A DNA stretch of 64,000 nt from Vibrio tapetis subsp. tapetis (GCF_900233005.1 NZ_LT960611.1:1054001-1118000), one strand, 5' to 3'. Shown: positions 28,861 to 39,191, counted from the first letter of the stretch. Made by a program: numbers and translations. Notes: generated by a model from the letters alone, not told the origin.

Positions 28861-30369
28861 ATGACGTCTAAAGTTCCATTTTACTTCTTAGTTGCCTTTC
28901 TGCTTATTGCAGGCAGTGCACTAAGTCTATTACGCCACACGGATTATGGCGTACCTTTAACCCCAGGTGAAACACGTCAAATTTGGGATATTGAAGCTCG
29001 TGTCGAATTCAATGCACTCGATAAGCCAGTTAAAGCGTCTCTTGCCGCGCCTGGCACACAAACCGGTTACACCCTAATTAATGAAAGTGCATCTTCTCCA
29101 GGTTATGGTATCGCTTATACAGCAACCGATGCCGGCCGACGTGCTGAGTGGACAATTCGTCATGCTAGTGGCCCTCAAACTATTTACTATAAAACTCAGT
29201 TTTTAGTTGATGACCAAGCCAAAGTTGACTCCATTCCACCAAGCGATGATCCCATTGAAAAACCTATTTTTGATGGCCCACAAGACGCTGCTGCTCAATC
29301 TGTTTTGGCTCAGGCGACTCAACGCAGTGCCGACAACGCCACTTTGGCTCGTGAGCTGATTAAACAACTCAACGACAAAGATAGCCAAAACGCTTCGCTA
29401 TTATTGAATAATAACGACAAAGTACTGATCACCTCTAAGCTTCTAAGCTATGCAGCCATTCCGAACAAACTGGTGGGTGTCGTTCAACTAGAAGATGGAC
29501 GCCGTCGCCAAAATATCATGCCAATGATCGAAGTGTGGGATGGTAAAGAATGGGAATTATTCGATGTAAATCAAAGTGAACAAGTTAAACAAAACAACTT
29601 GCTCGTCTGGGATGAATCTAACGTTTCTCTACTCGATGTTGTTGGCGGAAAAAATAGCCAAGTCCATTTTTCCATGATCTTACAAGATGTGACCCCACAG
29701 CAAGCAACGGCTCAAAAAGTCGAAGCCGATAGCTTATTGAACTTTTCAATTCATAGTTTGCCTCTTGCCGAACAATCCATGTTCAAAACCATCATGCTCA
29801 TCCCTATTGGTGCACTTATCGTTGTGTTCTTACGGGTAATCATCGGTTTGAAAACATCAGGCACATTCATGCCAGTCTTGATTGCCGTTGCATTTGTTCA
29901 AACTACATTGCTCACAGGTATCGTTGGCTTCCTTCTCATTGTTGGTACCGGTCTCATTATTCGTGGGTATTTATCTAAGCTAAACCTCTTGTTGGTTGCA
30001 CGGATATCCGCCGTAATCATAACGGTAATTATGATTATCGCGGTCTTCACCATTGTTTCATTCAATATTGGATTAAATGAAGGACTTACCATTACTTTCT
30101 TCCCAATGATCATCTTGTCTTGGACGGTAGAACGTATGTCTATTCTATGGGAAGAAGAAGGCGGTAAAGAAGTATTCCTGCAAGGTGGTGGTTCATTGCT
30201 AACCGCTATACTGGTATATCTTGCAATGACTAACCCGTATGTTCAGCACCTAACGTTTAACTTTATCGGCCTACAGCTAATTATTCTTGCGGTTATCATG
30301 CTGCTTGGTACTTACACGGGATATCGTCTAACGGAACTTCGTCGTTTTAAACCATTATCTGAGGATTAG
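28861..30369 (+). CDS. Inactive transglutaminase-like protein fused to a 7TM domain
   Basis: The 502-residue product has an N-terminal membrane anchor (5-23). A periplasmic region at about 30-300 resembles an inactive transglutaminase (YAAIPNKLVGVVQLEDGRRR, MIEVWDGKEWELFDVNQSEQ). About six or seven membrane helices follow from 315 to 490 (IMLIPIGALIVVFLRVIIG, TSGTFMPVLIAVAFVQTTL). It lies between the retropepsin-like lipoprotein and the ATP-grasp gene and probably couples the two across the inner membrane. The catalytic triad of true transglutaminases is not evident. Confidence 0.82.
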   Translation: MTSKVPFYFLVAFLLIAGSALSLLRHTDYGVPLTPGETRQIWDIEARVEFNALDKPVKASLAAPGTQTGYTLINESASSPGYGIAYTATDAGRRAEWTIRHASGPQTIYYKTQFLVDDQAKVDSIPPSDDPIEKPIFDGPQDAAAQSVLAQATQRSADNATLARELIKQLNDKDSQNASLLLNNNDKVLITSKLLSYAAIPNKLVGVVQLEDGRRRQNIMPMIEVWDGKEWELFDVNQSEQVKQNNLLVWDESNVSLLDVVGGKNSQVHFSMILQDVTPQQATAQKVEADSLLNFSIHSLPLAEQSMFKTIMLIPIGALIVVFLRVIIGLKTSGTFMPVLIAVAFVQTTLLTGIVGFLLIVGTGLIIRGYLSKLNLLLVARISAVIITVIMIIAVFTIVSFNIGLNEGLTITFFPMIILSWTVERMSILWEEEGGKEVFLQGGGSLLTAILVYLAMTNPYVQHLTFNFIGLQLIILAVIMLLGTYTGYRLTELRRFKPLSED

Positions 30370-30372
30370 ACT

Positions 30373-31344
30373 ATGTTTGGGTCATTTACTTCCCCATCTA
30401 AGCTAAAGACCAAAGGCATAATGGGGATGAATCAACGAAACCACAGTTACATTGGGCGATACAACGATCGCTCAAAGTACCCTTTGGTCGATGATAAGCT
30501 AAAAACGAAAATCATCGCAGAAAAAGCAGGCGCGACGGTTCCTGCCCTGATTGGCGTTATCAGCCATCAAGCTGCCGTAAGAACCATTCATAAGATGGTT
30601 GAGAACTGGCCAGGATTTGTGATAAAGCCTGCACAAGGTAGTGGTGGTAAGGGTATTTTGGTTATTGTTTCGCATAAAAATGGCGAATATACCAAGCCCT
30701 CTGGTGCTGTCATCAATAAAGAAGACGTAGAACGCCATATTAGTAACGCTCTCGCTGGCCTGTTTTCTCTTGGCGGTAAAAACGACGTCGCCGTTGTAGA
30801 AAACCTGATTAAGTTTGACGACTGTTTTGAAGGTTTCAGTTACGAAGGGGTGCCAGATGTACGAATTATCGTATTTAAGGGCTACCCTGTCATGGCGATG
30901 ATGCGCCTTTCAACGTCTGCCTCTGATGGTAAAGCGAATCTACACCAAGGCGCAGTAGGCGTAGGAATTGACATGGCGACGGGCAAAGCGGTACGTGCCG
31001 TTCAGTTTGATCAGCCCATCACACACCACCCAGATACCGACAAAGAGCTCGCACTTTTGCAAGTTCCTCACTGGGAGCGACTACTCGTGCTTGCATCCAG
31101 CGCATGGGAAATGACTGGTTTGGGTTATATGGGCACGGATATGGTGCTTGATAAAGAAGAAGGCCCAATGGTACTTGAGCTTAATGCTCGCCCAGGCTTG
31201 GCTATTCAGATAGCTAACGGTGCAGGTTTACTGCCTCGCCTTCGTCATATCGAGAACCTAGGCGAAATGGCAGAGTACCCAAGGCCCGCTGAACGAGTGG
31301 CCTATGCCGCGAAACAGTTTGGTCACGCAGATGATAAAGGCTAA
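30373..31344 (+). CDS. RimK-like ATP-grasp ligase (alpha-L-glutamate ligase-like)
   Basis: This 323-residue ATP-grasp enzyme is of the RimK-related group. The ATP-binding lysine and glycine-rich loop are in FVIKPAQGSGGKGILVIV. Metal-binding residues lie in DMVLDKEEGPMVLELNARPG. The N-terminal NQRNHSYIGRYNDRSKYPLV is typical of this membrane-associated branch. Such enzymes ligate amino acids to a carboxylate; the acceptor here is unknown. It starts 3 bp after the 7TM gene, and its stop codon lies inside a heptad repeat. Confidence 0.85.
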   Translation: MFGSFTSPSKLKTKGIMGMNQRNHSYIGRYNDRSKYPLVDDKLKTKIIAEKAGATVPALIGVISHQAAVRTIHKMVENWPGFVIKPAQGSGGKGILVIVSHKNGEYTKPSGAVINKEDVERHISNALAGLFSLGGKNDVAVVENLIKFDDCFEGFSYEGVPDVRIIVFKGYPVMAMMRLSTSASDGKANLHQGAVGVGIDMATGKAVRAVQFDQPITHHPDTDKELALLQVPHWERLLVLASSAWEMTGLGYMGTDMVLDKEEGPMVLELNARPGLAIQIANGAGLLPRLRHIENLGEMAEYPRPAERVAYAAKQFGHADDKG

Positions 31345-31366
31345 AGGCTAAAGGCTAAAGGCTAAA
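31336..31366. repeat. Heptad array GGCTAAA over the ATP-grasp stop codon
   Basis: Four perfect copies of AAAGGCT plus a partial copy. The gene's TAA (31342-31344) is the stop triplet of the first unit, and the following units supply further stops in the other frames. Confidence 0.85.
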
Positions 31367-31374
31367 GAGCCTAT

Positions 31375-31402
31375 AAAAAAAGAGCGGATATCCGCTCTTT
31401 TT
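31375..31402. terminator. Bidirectional Rho-independent terminator
   Basis: AAAGAGCGGA and TCCGCTCTTT pair, with A and T tracts on both sides, between the convergent ATP-grasp and tdk genes. Confidence 0.9.
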
Positions 31403-31423
31403 TATTGTGTGTTAGATAACAGT

Positions 31424-32002
31424 TTATTTGCCTAGCGCTTCTTTGTAGTGCTGACGGCATACTGATACATATTGGTCATTACCACCAATAGCCACTTGGT
31501 CACCTTCTGCAATCGGGTTACCTTCTTCATCAGTACGGATCACCATGTTGGCTTTACGACCACAATGACAAATCGTTTTGAGCTCAACTAATTTATCCGC
31601 CCAAGATAGCAAGTATTTACTGCCTTCAAAAAGCTCACCGAGAAAATCGGTACGTAAACCATAACAAAGAACAGGAATATGGAGCTTATCAACAACCTCT
31701 GTCAGTTGATAAACTTGTTCTTTAGATAAGAACTGACATTCATCAATCAAAATACAATGACGCTTTTCTTGTTCATTAATCGCTTTGATTTCATCAAACA
31801 GATTTGATTCTTTTCTAAATAACTGCGCCTCAGATTGTAGGCCAATTCGTGAACTTACTTTACCAATACCATAACGATCATCGAGTGCTGCAGTAAAGAT
31901 CACCGGATTCATTCCGCGCTCTTTATAGTTAAACGAAGACTGCAGTAAGGTCGTCGACTTACCCGCGTTCATCGCTGAGTAATAAAAATACATCTGTGCC
32001 AA
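31424..32002 (-). CDS. tdk: Thymidine kinase Tdk
   Basis: This 192-residue type II thymidine kinase salvages thymidine to dTMP. The P-loop is [14 protein letters not shown], and the Walker B region is [15 protein letters not shown] with the catalytic Glu. The zinc site is formed by CHCGRKA and the C-terminal VCRQHY. It is monocistronic and convergent with the ATP-grasp operon. Confidence 0.97.
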   Translation of the reverse strand: MAQMYFYYSAMNAGKSTTLLQSSFNYKERGMNPVIFTAALDDRYGIGKVSSRIGLQSEAQLFRKESNLFDEIKAINEQEKRHCILIDECQFLSKEQVYQLTEVVDKLHIPVLCYGLRTDFLGELFEGSKYLLSWADKLVELKTICHCGRKANMVIRTDEEGNPIAEGDQVAIGGNDQYVSVCRQHYKEALGK

Positions 32003-32025
32003 AATAGTTGCCTTTCATAAAGTGA

Positions 32026-32090
32026 TAAAAAAGGCACATCATCAATATAACACTCGCAAGTTACGGGGTTATATTCACTTTGTGCCTTTT
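32026..32090 (-). terminator. Long two-part hairpin after cysS
   Basis: On the minus strand AAAGGCACA pairs with TGTGCCTTT across 40 nt. An inner stem ATATAAC/GTTATAT lies inside, and TTTATC follows. It is likely the cysS terminator, ending close to the tdk start. Confidence 0.55.
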
Positions 32091-32095
32091 AAAAA

Positions 32096-33487
32096 TTACT
32101 TACGACGCCAAGTAGTACCTTGCGCTCCGTCTTCTAAAACGATGCCCATTTCCGTTAACTTGTTACGCGCCATGTCGGCATTTGCCCAGTCTTTTGATGC
32201 ACGAGAATCATTACGCAACTTAATAAGTGCTTCAATCTCTGCGACTTCATCGTCATTACCTTCGCCTGACGCACCACCTTTAAGGAAGGCTTCAGGTTCT
32301 TGATGCAAAATACCGATAACGTCTGCAAGTTCACGCATCAATGCGCCAAGTGCTGAAGCTTTATCTAGGTTTTCACCTTTCAAGCGGTTCACTTCACGAG
32401 CCATATCAAATAACACTGAATAGGCTTCTGGTGTATTGAAGTCGTCGTTCATCGCGTCGCTGTAACGCGTCACATACTCTTCACCACCAGCAGGAGACGC
32501 CGATAAATCCAAGCCACGTAAAGAGGTGTATAGGCGCTCTAAGGCTGAACGAGCTTGGTTTAGGTTGTCTTCGCTGTAGTTCAATTGGCTGCGGTAATGT
32601 CCCGACATCAAGAAATAACGAACCGTTTCTGAATCGTAGTGTTGCAGTACATCACGGATAGTGAAGAAGTTATTGAGTGATTTAGACATTTTTTCTTTGT
32701 CGATCATCACCATTCCACTGTGCATCCAAGTATTTACATACTGGGTACCATGGGCACAGCATGACTGAGCAATTTCATTTTCATGGTGTGGGAACTGCAA
32801 ATCGGAACCGCCACCGTGAATATCAAAGTGATCGCCTAAAATTGAAGAGTTCATTGCTGAACACTCAATGTGCCACCCTGGACGACCTGGGCCCCAAGGA
32901 GATTCCCAAGTGGGTTCACCCGGCTTAGACATTTTCCATAAAACGAAATCTAACGGGCTGCGTTTAGTCACTTCAATGCTTACGCGAGATCCGGCTTGAA
33001 GCTGCTCTAGGTCTTGACCCGATAGCTTGCCGTATTCATCATATTTCTTCACCTCAAACATCACGTCGCCGTTATCAGCAACGTAGGCAAAGCCACGTTC
33101 AATTAAGCGCTGAACTAAAGCAATGATTTCTTGAATATACTCAGTGGCACGAGGCTCTATATCTGGGCGCTTCATATTTAACGCATCAAAATCAGAGTAC
33201 ATCTCGCCAATCAGGCGCTCAGTTAGCTCATCGCAGCTCTCGCCATTCTCAGCAGCACGCTTGATGATTTTGTCGTCGATGTCGGTAATGTTACGCACGA
33301 ACGTAAGGTCATAACCTAAGTAACGAAGGTAACGAGAGACCACATCGAATGAAACGAATGTACGACCGTGACCAATATGACAGAGATCGTAAATGGTTAC
33401 TCCACAAACATACATGCCGACTTTGCCAGCTGTAATGGGTTTGAATTCCTCTTTCTGTCGTGTGAGTGTGTTATATATCTTTAACAT
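32096..33487 (-). CDS. cysS: Cysteine-tRNA ligase CysS
   Basis: This is a 463-residue class Ia synthetase. The HIGH-type motif is CHIGHGRT, the KMSKS motif is [12 protein letters not shown], and the zinc ligands are in [15 protein letters not shown] and [18 protein letters not shown]. The C-terminal helical DALR-like region recognises tRNA-Cys. It is transcribed divergently from ppiB across 215 bp that hold both promoters. Confidence 0.98.
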   Translation of the reverse strand: MLKIYNTLTRQKEEFKPITAGKVGMYVCGVTIYDLCHIGHGRTFVSFDVVSRYLRYLGYDLTFVRNITDIDDKIIKRAAENGESCDELTERLIGEMYSDFDALNMKRPDIEPRATEYIQEIIALVQRLIERGFAYVADNGDVMFEVKKYDEYGKLSGQDLEQLQAGSRVSIEVTKRSPLDFVLWKMSKPGEPTWESPWGPGRPGWHIECSAMNSSILGDHFDIHGGGSDLQFPHHENEIAQSCCAHGTQYVNTWMHSGMVMIDKEKMSKSLNNFFTIRDVLQHYDSETVRYFLMSGHYRSQLNYSEDNLNQARSALERLYTSLRGLDLSASPAGGEEYVTRYSDAMNDDFNTPEAYSVLFDMAREVNRLKGENLDKASALGALMRELADVIGILHQEPEAFLKGGASGEGNDDEVAEIEALIKLRNDSRASKDWANADMARNKLTEMGIVLEDGAQGTTWRRK

Positions 33488-33702
33488 GATCTCTATCTAG
33501 TCAATTATGAAACAAATAAGGCGTCAGTATAACAAGTCCCGCTACGATAGGTAATAGCTTGCAAGGACAAAATTCGCAGTGATCGCATGTAGGTCAGGAC
33601 ATTTCGCCCGTTTTCTTGACCACTTTTCACCCATCTATTGATTGTCTGTAGAATTGAGCTAGAATTCCCGTTTCAAGTCGAAAATAATTTAAGGAATACA
33701 TA

Positions 33703-34197
33703 ATGATCATCCTTCACACTAACTTTGGTGATATCAAAATTCAGCTGAACACAACTGATGCACCAGCAACCAGTGCTAACTTCCTTCAGTACTGCCGTGA
33801 TGGTTTTTATGACAACACACTTTTCCACCGTGTAATCGATGGTTTCATGGTTCAAGGCGGCGGCATGACTTCTGGCCTTAAAGAAAAAGAAACTCGCGCG
33901 ACAATCAAGAACGAAGCAAACAACGGCCTAAGCAATAAAGTAGGTACGTTGGCAATGGCTCGTACGATGGAACCGCATTCAGCTAGCTCTCAGTTTTTCA
34001 TTAACGTTAGCAACAACACTTTCCTAGACTTTAAATCAGAAAGCCTAGATGGTTGGGGTTACTGTGTTTTTGCTGAAGTCGTTGAAGGCATGGACATTGT
34101 TAACAAAATCAAAGATGTTGCAACAGGTTCTATGGGTATGCACCAAGATGTACCACTAGAAGAAGTGCTTATCACTGGCACGACTATCGAAGAGTAA
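33703..34197 (+). CDS. ppiB: Cytoplasmic peptidyl-prolyl isomerase PpiB (cyclophilin)
   Basis: This 164-residue cyclophilin without a signal peptide speeds proline isomerisation in folding proteins. Active-site motifs are [18 protein letters not shown] (catalytic Arg) and [27 protein letters not shown] precedes ATG. It is followed by its own hairpin terminator and then lpxH. Confidence 0.96.
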   Translation: MIILHTNFGDIKIQLNTTDAPATSANFLQYCRDGFYDNTLFHRVIDGFMVQGGGMTSGLKEKETRATIKNEANNGLSNKVGTLAMARTMEPHSASSQFFINVSNNTFLDFKSESLDGWGYCVFAEVVEGMDIVNKIKDVATGSMGMHQDVPLEEVLITGTTIEE

Positions 34198-34204
34198 TTC
34201 GGTT

Positions 34205-34231
34205 AAGGGGAGCTTCGGCTCCTCTTCTTTT
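34205..34231 (+). terminator. Rho-independent terminator of ppiB
   Basis: GGGGAGC-TTCG-GCTCCTC forms a tetraloop stem followed by TTCTTTTAT, just before the lpxH start. Readthrough may still feed lpxH. Confidence 0.75.
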
Positions 34232-34236
34232 ATATT

Positions 34237-34968
34237 ATGACGACATTATTTATTTCAGATCTTCACTTATCCCCTACTCGCCCTGATATTACCCAGAGCT
34301 TCTTTCAATTTCTCGACCAAAAAGCGCGGTTTGCCAACAAGCTCTATGTATTAGGCGACCTGTTTGATTTTTGGTTAGGAGACGACGACAACTCTGACTT
34401 TGCATCCAGCATCAGACAAGCCTTTAAACAACTCACAGATTCTGGCGTACAGTGCTATTTTCAACACGGTAATCGAGACTTTCTGGTCGGCAAGCGATTT
34501 GCTCGTGAGACGGGCGTCCAACTTTTACCTGAAGAGTGCAAAATTGATCTCTACGGCTCCTCTGCTATCCTTCTACATGGAGATACTCTATGTACAGATG
34601 ATATCAAATATCAAGAGTTTCGCACTAAGGTTCATCAACCGTGGTTACAGCGAACATTTAAATGCATCCCCCTGTTTTTTAGAAAGAAAATAGTAAGCAA
34701 TATTCAAGGACAAACTCGCACCGATAAAAACACAAAGTCTCTCGACATTATGGATGTGAACAAGACTGAAGTGGTTCGAGTGATGGAAAAACATGACACT
34801 AACCTAATGATCCATGGCCACACACACCGTGAGGCAACACATCAGGTACTGCTTACTGATAACACGCAAGGGACGCGAATTGTTCTTGGTGATTGGGACA
34901 ACTGCGCCTTCGTCCTTATCGTTGATCAGTCTGGGTTTAAAATTGAAAAGTTACCTTTTAAACAATAA
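34237..34968 (+). CDS. lpxH: UDP-2,3-diacylglucosamine diphosphatase LpxH
   Basis: This 243-residue peripheral membrane metallophosphoesterase hydrolyses UDP-diacylglucosamine to lipid X in lipid A synthesis. Metal-binding motifs are all present: FISDLHLS, VLGDLFDFWLGDD, QHGNRDFLVG, LLHGDTLCTDD and MIHGHTHREATH. The start is ATG at 34237, inside the trailing T tract of the ppiB terminator region. Confidence 0.96.
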   Translation: MTTLFISDLHLSPTRPDITQSFFQFLDQKARFANKLYVLGDLFDFWLGDDDNSDFASSIRQAFKQLTDSGVQCYFQHGNRDFLVGKRFARETGVQLLPEECKIDLYGSSAILLHGDTLCTDDIKYQEFRTKVHQPWLQRTFKCIPLFFRKKIVSNIQGQTRTDKNTKSLDIMDVNKTEVVRVMEKHDTNLMIHGHTHREATHQVLLTDNTQGTRIVLGDWDNCAFVLIVDQSGFKIEKLPFKQ

Positions 34969-35085
34969 TGACTTGATGTGATAACATTGTCACTAATATT
35001 ACAAAATTTCAATTAGTTATTTTTGAACAAGTTACTGTAGAATAGCGCTCGTTAATTTCGTGATTATTGATGAAGAATTAAAACA

Positions 35086-36294
35086 TTGAAATATTCATAC
35101 GTTGCTCGTCAACCTATATTTGATTCAGAACGTAATGCTGTCGCTTACGAGCTGTTGTTTCGTGATGGCCCAAAGAACACGTTTCCGGATATCGAAGCGG
35201 AGCAAGCCACTAGCCGTCTCTTGTCTGATCAATTTTTGAGTGTTCACTACCAAAGCCTTGGGAAAAAGCGCGGCTATGTTAACTTTCCTTATCAAAGCCT
35301 GATCAATCAAATTCCTGAGTTGTTCCCAAGTAACAGCATTGTTGTTGAAATACTGGAAGATTGTGAGCCCACTGACGATCTCTTGGTGGCGATTAAAGAG
35401 CTTTATAAGAAAGGCTACACTTTAGCATTAGACGACTTTATTCCAAGTTCAGAGTGGCTAAGGTTTTTACCTTTCATTTCGATCATCAAATTTGATATTC
35501 GAGCGCTTCCGATAGGAAAAGCCGCCTTTTTCATCGCCAAACTAAAGAAAAGTAAAATTCAATTCTTGGCCGAAAAAGTAGAAACTCATGAAGAGTTCAA
35601 GCAAGCAAAAGAAGTTGGATTCACGCTTTTTCAAGGCTACTTTTTTGCTAAGCCCGAAATGGTACAACAAAGAGCCATTGAGCCATCTCTCATCACTGTC
35701 ATTCAGCTGTGCAAAGAAATTGCCAATGCCGAAATAAACTACAGTGAAATTGAACGATTAATCAGTACTGATGTGTCCTTGTCTTATAAGCTACTAAGAT
35801 ATGTTAACTCATCGTCGCTAATATCGTCGGAGATTAAATCGTTCAAACAGGCTCTAATCTATTTAGGCGAAGACCGATTGAAAAAGTTCGTCTCTTTGGT
35901 CGCGGTTTCAAGTACTAACGAGCACAAACCAAATTCTTTGTATACACTTTCGATCTCGAGAGCGAGGCAGTGTGAACTATTAGCACGTCAATCCAAAGGA
36001 AAGATAGACGCAAGTCTGGCTTTTTTAACCGGCCTCTTTTCTTTGCTTGATTCATTGCTCGACCAAACTATCGAAACAATACTGGAATCGATCCCAGTAG
36101 ATCAATCCATAAAACATGCATTGCTTGATGGCGACGGTGATCTAGGCAAATTGATCCACCTTGTTAGAGCCTTTGAACGCGCAAAGTGGGATGATGTCGT
36201 TGAAGCCCGCCGCTCTCTAGACATACATGAAGATCAAGTTGCCGATTGCTACCACCAATCCCAAGCTTGGGCACAAGATTTGGTTGATATCTAA
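35086..36294 (+). CDS. EAL-HDOD domain signalling protein (CdgJ-like)
   Basis: The 402-residue protein joins an N-terminal EAL-type domain (1-195) to a C-terminal HDOD domain (200-400, SLSYKLLRYVNSSSLISSEI, SFKQALIYLGEDRLKKFV). The EAL signature is changed to YELLFRD. LALDDF, AEKVET and LFQGYFFAKP remain, so c-di-GMP hydrolysis is doubtful and binding or a scaffolding role is possible. The closest described relatives I know are the V. cholerae CdgJ/YuxH group linked to motility and biofilm. Translation starts at TTG, because no in-frame ATG lies upstream and the family begins at YVARQPIF. Confidence 0.87.
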   Translation: MKYSYVARQPIFDSERNAVAYELLFRDGPKNTFPDIEAEQATSRLLSDQFLSVHYQSLGKKRGYVNFPYQSLINQIPELFPSNSIVVEILEDCEPTDDLLVAIKELYKKGYTLALDDFIPSSEWLRFLPFISIIKFDIRALPIGKAAFFIAKLKKSKIQFLAEKVETHEEFKQAKEVGFTLFQGYFFAKPEMVQQRAIEPSLITVIQLCKEIANAEINYSEIERLISTDVSLSYKLLRYVNSSSLISSEIKSFKQALIYLGEDRLKKFVSLVAVSSTNEHKPNSLYTLSISRARQCELLARQSKGKIDASLAFLTGLFSLLDSLLDQTIETILESIPVDQSIKHALLDGDGDLGKLIHLVRAFERAKWDDVVEARRSLDIHEDQVADCYHQSQAWAQDLVDI

Positions 36295-36360
36295 CGTTAA
36301 CCATCAAAATTCAGAGCCATCAAGCGATTGTTTGGTGGCTTTGTTGTTTAAGGAATCACT

Positions 36361-36885
36361 ATGAGCCAATGTCCTTGTAAAAGTAATAGACCCTACGCCC
36401 AGTGCTGCGAACCGATCCATGCCGATCAATCACGAGCAAAAACCCCTGAGCAGATGATGCGTGCAAGATACTGCGCCCATACATTGAACCTTGTCGATTT
36501 TGTCGTGGACACTTATCACCCGAGTTGCGATGCCGAGCACGAACGAGAAGGTATCGCAGAATCCATAGACAGCGATTGGTGTAACCTAGAAGTATTAGAA
36601 ACATCAATCAACACAGACAATACCGAAGGTTTCGTCACATTTAACGCCTATTTCAATGAAAATGGTGAGCAATACTGCCTCGCTGAGAAATCTCGTTTTG
36701 TTTTGGAAAGTGGCCTTTGGTACTACATTGATGGTGAGTTTCCTGAAGGCGCACCAGCAGAAGATGAACCTGTAGTCGCTGCTGTCGATCCACGATTAAA
36801 CCAAGCGGTAAGCGAGCTAAAAGTAGGCCGAAACGACCCATGTATTTGTGGTAGTGGTAAGAAATTTAAGAAGTGTTGTGGGTAA
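36361..36885 (+). CDS. ychJ: YchJ family (UPF0225) protein with SEC-C motifs
   Basis: This 174-residue protein has a zinc-binding SEC-C-like motif at each end ([15 protein letters not shown] and [16 protein letters not shown]) around a conserved middle domain ([25 protein letters not shown]). The function is unknown, although the family is wide-spread. A heptad repeat begins directly after the stop codon. Confidence 0.93.
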   Translation: MSQCPCKSNRPYAQCCEPIHADQSRAKTPEQMMRARYCAHTLNLVDFVVDTYHPSCDAEHEREGIAESIDSDWCNLEVLETSINTDNTEGFVTFNAYFNENGEQYCLAEKSRFVLESGLWYYIDGEFPEGAPAEDEPVVAAVDPRLNQAVSELKVGRNDPCICGSGKKFKKCCG

Positions 36886-36937
36886 GTTATAGGTTATAGG
36901 TTATAGGTTACAGGTTACAGGTTACAGGTTACAGGTC
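36886..36937. repeat. Heptad array GTTATAG/GTTACAG directly after ychJ
   Basis: Three copies of GTTATAG and four of GTTACAG start immediately after the ychJ TAA. The reverse complement CTGTAAC is the unit found between cmoA and cmoB. A nearby segment CTGTAGGGCATAGCCCGCCC (36999-37018) resembles the reverse complement of the cmoA flank. Confidence 0.85.
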
Positions 36938-37036
36938 ATTGTGAGTAAATGGCGTCTTGTCAACTTCGTCGCCATCACTTGCTTTTCTATTCCTGTAACC
37001 TGTAGGGCATAGCCCGCCCTTCTACCTTTAACCGCT

Positions 37037-37672
37037 CTATTTGTGCCTTTCTTTCAGCTTATTAATCACATCATTCATTGATAAGCCTTGGTCTTGCAGC
37101 AGTACCATTAAGTGATAGATAAGATCTGCTGATTCACAGACTAACTCCGCCTTATCGCCCGACGTCGCCGCAAGCGCGACTTCAACGCCTTCTTCGCCCA
37201 CTTTTTGCGAAATACGCTTGGTGCCACGGGCATATAGACTAGCGGTATAGGAAGAGTCCGGATCGGCACTCTTGCGGGCAGCCAATAGTTGCTCAAGTTG
37301 ATGAAGCCACACCATCTGAGACTCTTCTTGTTTGTCTGCATCAAAGCATGTTGTGGTTCCAGTATGACATGTTGGACCAATAGGATCGGCTTTGACCAAT
37401 AGCGTGTCATTATCGCAGTCCAAGGCGATGTTTTTAAGCTGTAGGACGTTTCCGGACGTCTCTCCTTTTGTCCAAAGGCGCTCTTTAGTTCTGGAGAAAA
37501 ACGTGACGTTACCTGAATCCGCGGTTTTACTTAACGCATCTGAATTCATGTAGCCCATCATTAATACTTGGCTTGATTGGTAATCCTGTACAATCGCCGG
37601 TATTAAGCCGTCAACTTTATTCCAATCGATACGCTTTGCTAGTGCATCTATTTGTTCTACTTGAAAACTCAT
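37037..37672 (-). CDS. hisIE: Bifunctional phosphoribosyl-AMP cyclohydrolase/phosphoribosyl-ATP pyrophosphatase HisIE
   Basis: This 211-residue enzyme catalyses the second and third steps of histidine synthesis. The N-terminal HisI domain has [29 protein letters not shown] and the metal-binding DCDNDTLL and TCHTGTTTC. The C-terminal HisE domain has [15 protein letters not shown] [28 protein letters not shown] in two parts. Its start overlaps the hisF stop by 4 bp (ATGA), indicating coupled translation. Confidence 0.96.
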   Translation of the reverse strand: MSFQVEQIDALAKRIDWNKVDGLIPAIVQDYQSSQVLMMGYMNSDALSKTADSGNVTFFSRTKERLWTKGETSGNVLQLKNIALDCDNDTLLVKADPIGPTCHTGTTTCFDADKQEESQMVWLHQLEQLLAARKSADPDSSYTASLYARGTKRISQKVGEEGVEVALAATSGDKAELVCESADLIYHLMVLLQDQGLSMNDVINKLKERHK

Positions 37673-38442
37673 AATCGTATCTCCACACCCTGTGTTTTAA
37701 GGTACTGCTTCAGTTCACCGATATTGATCACTTGCTTGTGAAATACGGATGCAGCTAATGCACCATCTACATTTGTTTTTTTGTATGCTTCTGCAAAGTG
37801 CTCCATAGCACCTGCGCCACCTGAGGCGATCAACGGAACGTTACACACAGCGCGAACCATATTAAGCTGCTCAAGATCGTAACCATTACGCACACCATCT
37901 TGATTCATCATGTTTAACACGATTTCTCCTGCGCCGCGCTTTTGAACCTCTTGAACCCAGTCGCTGGTTTCCCAGTTAGTCGCTTTTGTTCTCGCCTCAT
38001 CACCCGTAAATTGGTAAACCTGATACTTACCCGTTTCTTTGTCGAAGTAAGAATCAATTCCCACAACGATGCATTGCACGCCAAATTTGTCGGCGAGCTG
38101 GGTTATCAGTTCTGGGTTTGCTAATGCCGGTGAATTAATTGATACTTTATCTGCACCGAACTCCAAAATTCTTGATGCGTCTTCCGCCGTTTTAATGCCA
38201 CCCGCGACACAAAAAGGGATGTCGATAACTTCCGCGACGCGTGCAACCCAGCTTTTATCGACCACACGCCCATCACTTGATGCTGTGATATCGTAAAATA
38301 CCAGTTCGTCGGCACCTTCTTCCGCGTAACGTTTTGCAAGCGGTACAATGTCGCCAATAATTTCGTGGTTTCTAAACTGAACCCCTTTAACCACTTGACC
38401 GTCACGAACATCTAAACAAGGAATTATTCTCTTAGCTAGCAT
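37669..38442 (-). CDS. hisF: Imidazole glycerol phosphate synthase cyclase subunit HisF
   Basis: This 257-residue TIM barrel makes imidazole glycerol phosphate and AICAR. The catalytic Asp residues are in [18 protein letters not shown] and [14 protein letters not shown]. Phosphate loops are [12 protein letters not shown] and [12 protein letters not shown]. The gene is complete and coupled to hisIE. Its partner subunit hisH and the rest of the his operon are not upstream within the 25.6 kb that remain of the window. Accessory DNA starts at once, so the operon appears split here. Confidence 0.97.
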   Translation of the reverse strand: MLAKRIIPCLDVRDGQVVKGVQFRNHEIIGDIVPLAKRYAEEGADELVFYDITASSDGRVVDKSWVARVAEVIDIPFCVAGGIKTAEDASRILEFGADKVSINSPALANPELITQLADKFGVQCIVVGIDSYFDKETGKYQVYQFTGDEARTKATNWETSDWVQEVQKRGAGEIVLNMMNQDGVRNGYDLEQLNMVRAVCNVPLIASGGAGAMEHFAEAYKKTNVDGALAASVFHKQVINIGELKQYLKTQGVEIRL

Positions 38443-39131
38443 CTAAAACACCAACCTTAAATCTTTGAAATAACACAATAAACTCCATTTATTATTTTCA
38501 AACCCTTTTAAAAATCAGCAAAAAATCAGCATGAGAAATATGACTAAATCTGGCGCTTATGTATTACCACTAAGAGCACTGAATATTTTTGAATTTTTAT
38601 GCACGGGAAATTTGTAAATTCATAAAGACAATGTACACATTTTTGATTTACATAAAAAGACAAAAATACAGTTTATATCAATCGCCCGTTCAAGCGGGAA
38701 TGCACGCACACCAACTTGTCCACTTCTTCTTTCACAGACATAAAGTTCCCAAGCTACCTTCACAGCCTCTAGGAGCGATGTATGCAGTTTAGGTCATGGC
38801 AGCAATACATAAGACGGTTGATGTCGATTCTATAATTCTAATCGGTGACATCACCCAAATTGAAGTGTTCTGCTTGCAGAACTTGCTACGCAAGTAGAAC
38901 CAAGTTAGTTCCAAACAGCGACTGAGTCGAATAAAACATCTATCAACAGCACATCGAATTCAGACAAATCATTCATCAAAAAAGTGAAGCACTCTTCCAT
39001 GGCCAAGAGTACATCTTAGACCTGCCGCAATTCAAATTAACTGCTCTCGAAAAGGACACTACTCATCAAATTTGGTAATCGTTGGTAACTTTGCCTAAAG
39101 GCTAATTAATCCGCACTTAGTTTTACAAACA
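38443..39131. other. Gene-free junction region between hisF and umuD
   Basis: These 690 bp hold no convincing gene. The left third is AT-rich. A stem CGCCCGTTCAAGCGGG lies near 38683. A twin hairpin (GTTCTGCTTGCAGAAC, then CTTGCTACGCAAG) lies at 38867-38894 and is shared with two other sites in the island. The short frames here look non-coding. This is probably the left junction of the accessory region. Confidence 0.5.
38867..38894. repeat. Twin-hairpin repeat, copy 1
   Basis: GTTCTGC-TT-GCAGAAC (7-bp stem) is followed directly by CTTGC-TAC-GCAAG (5-bp stem). The same pair of hairpins recurs at 44401-44437, and the second hairpin alone at 55184-55198. Confidence 0.6.
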
Positions 39132-39152
39132 TTGACGAATCACAAATCAAAA

Positions 39153-39168
39153 CTGTATATTTATACAG
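39153..39168 (+). promoter_or_regulatory. LexA (SOS) box of umuDC
   Basis: CTGTATATTTATACAG is a perfect match to the LexA consensus CTGT-N8-ACAG with the AT-rich centre typical of strong boxes. It lies 23 bp before the umuD start, so umuDC is expected to be DNA-damage inducible. Confidence 0.92.
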
Positions 39169-39191
39169 TACTAATTATAAGGTCGTCAAAC

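Noticed and set aside
38589..38792. 67-codon frame right of hisF
   Set aside because: Its His/Phe-rich composition is typical of a chance frame, and it spans a hairpin.
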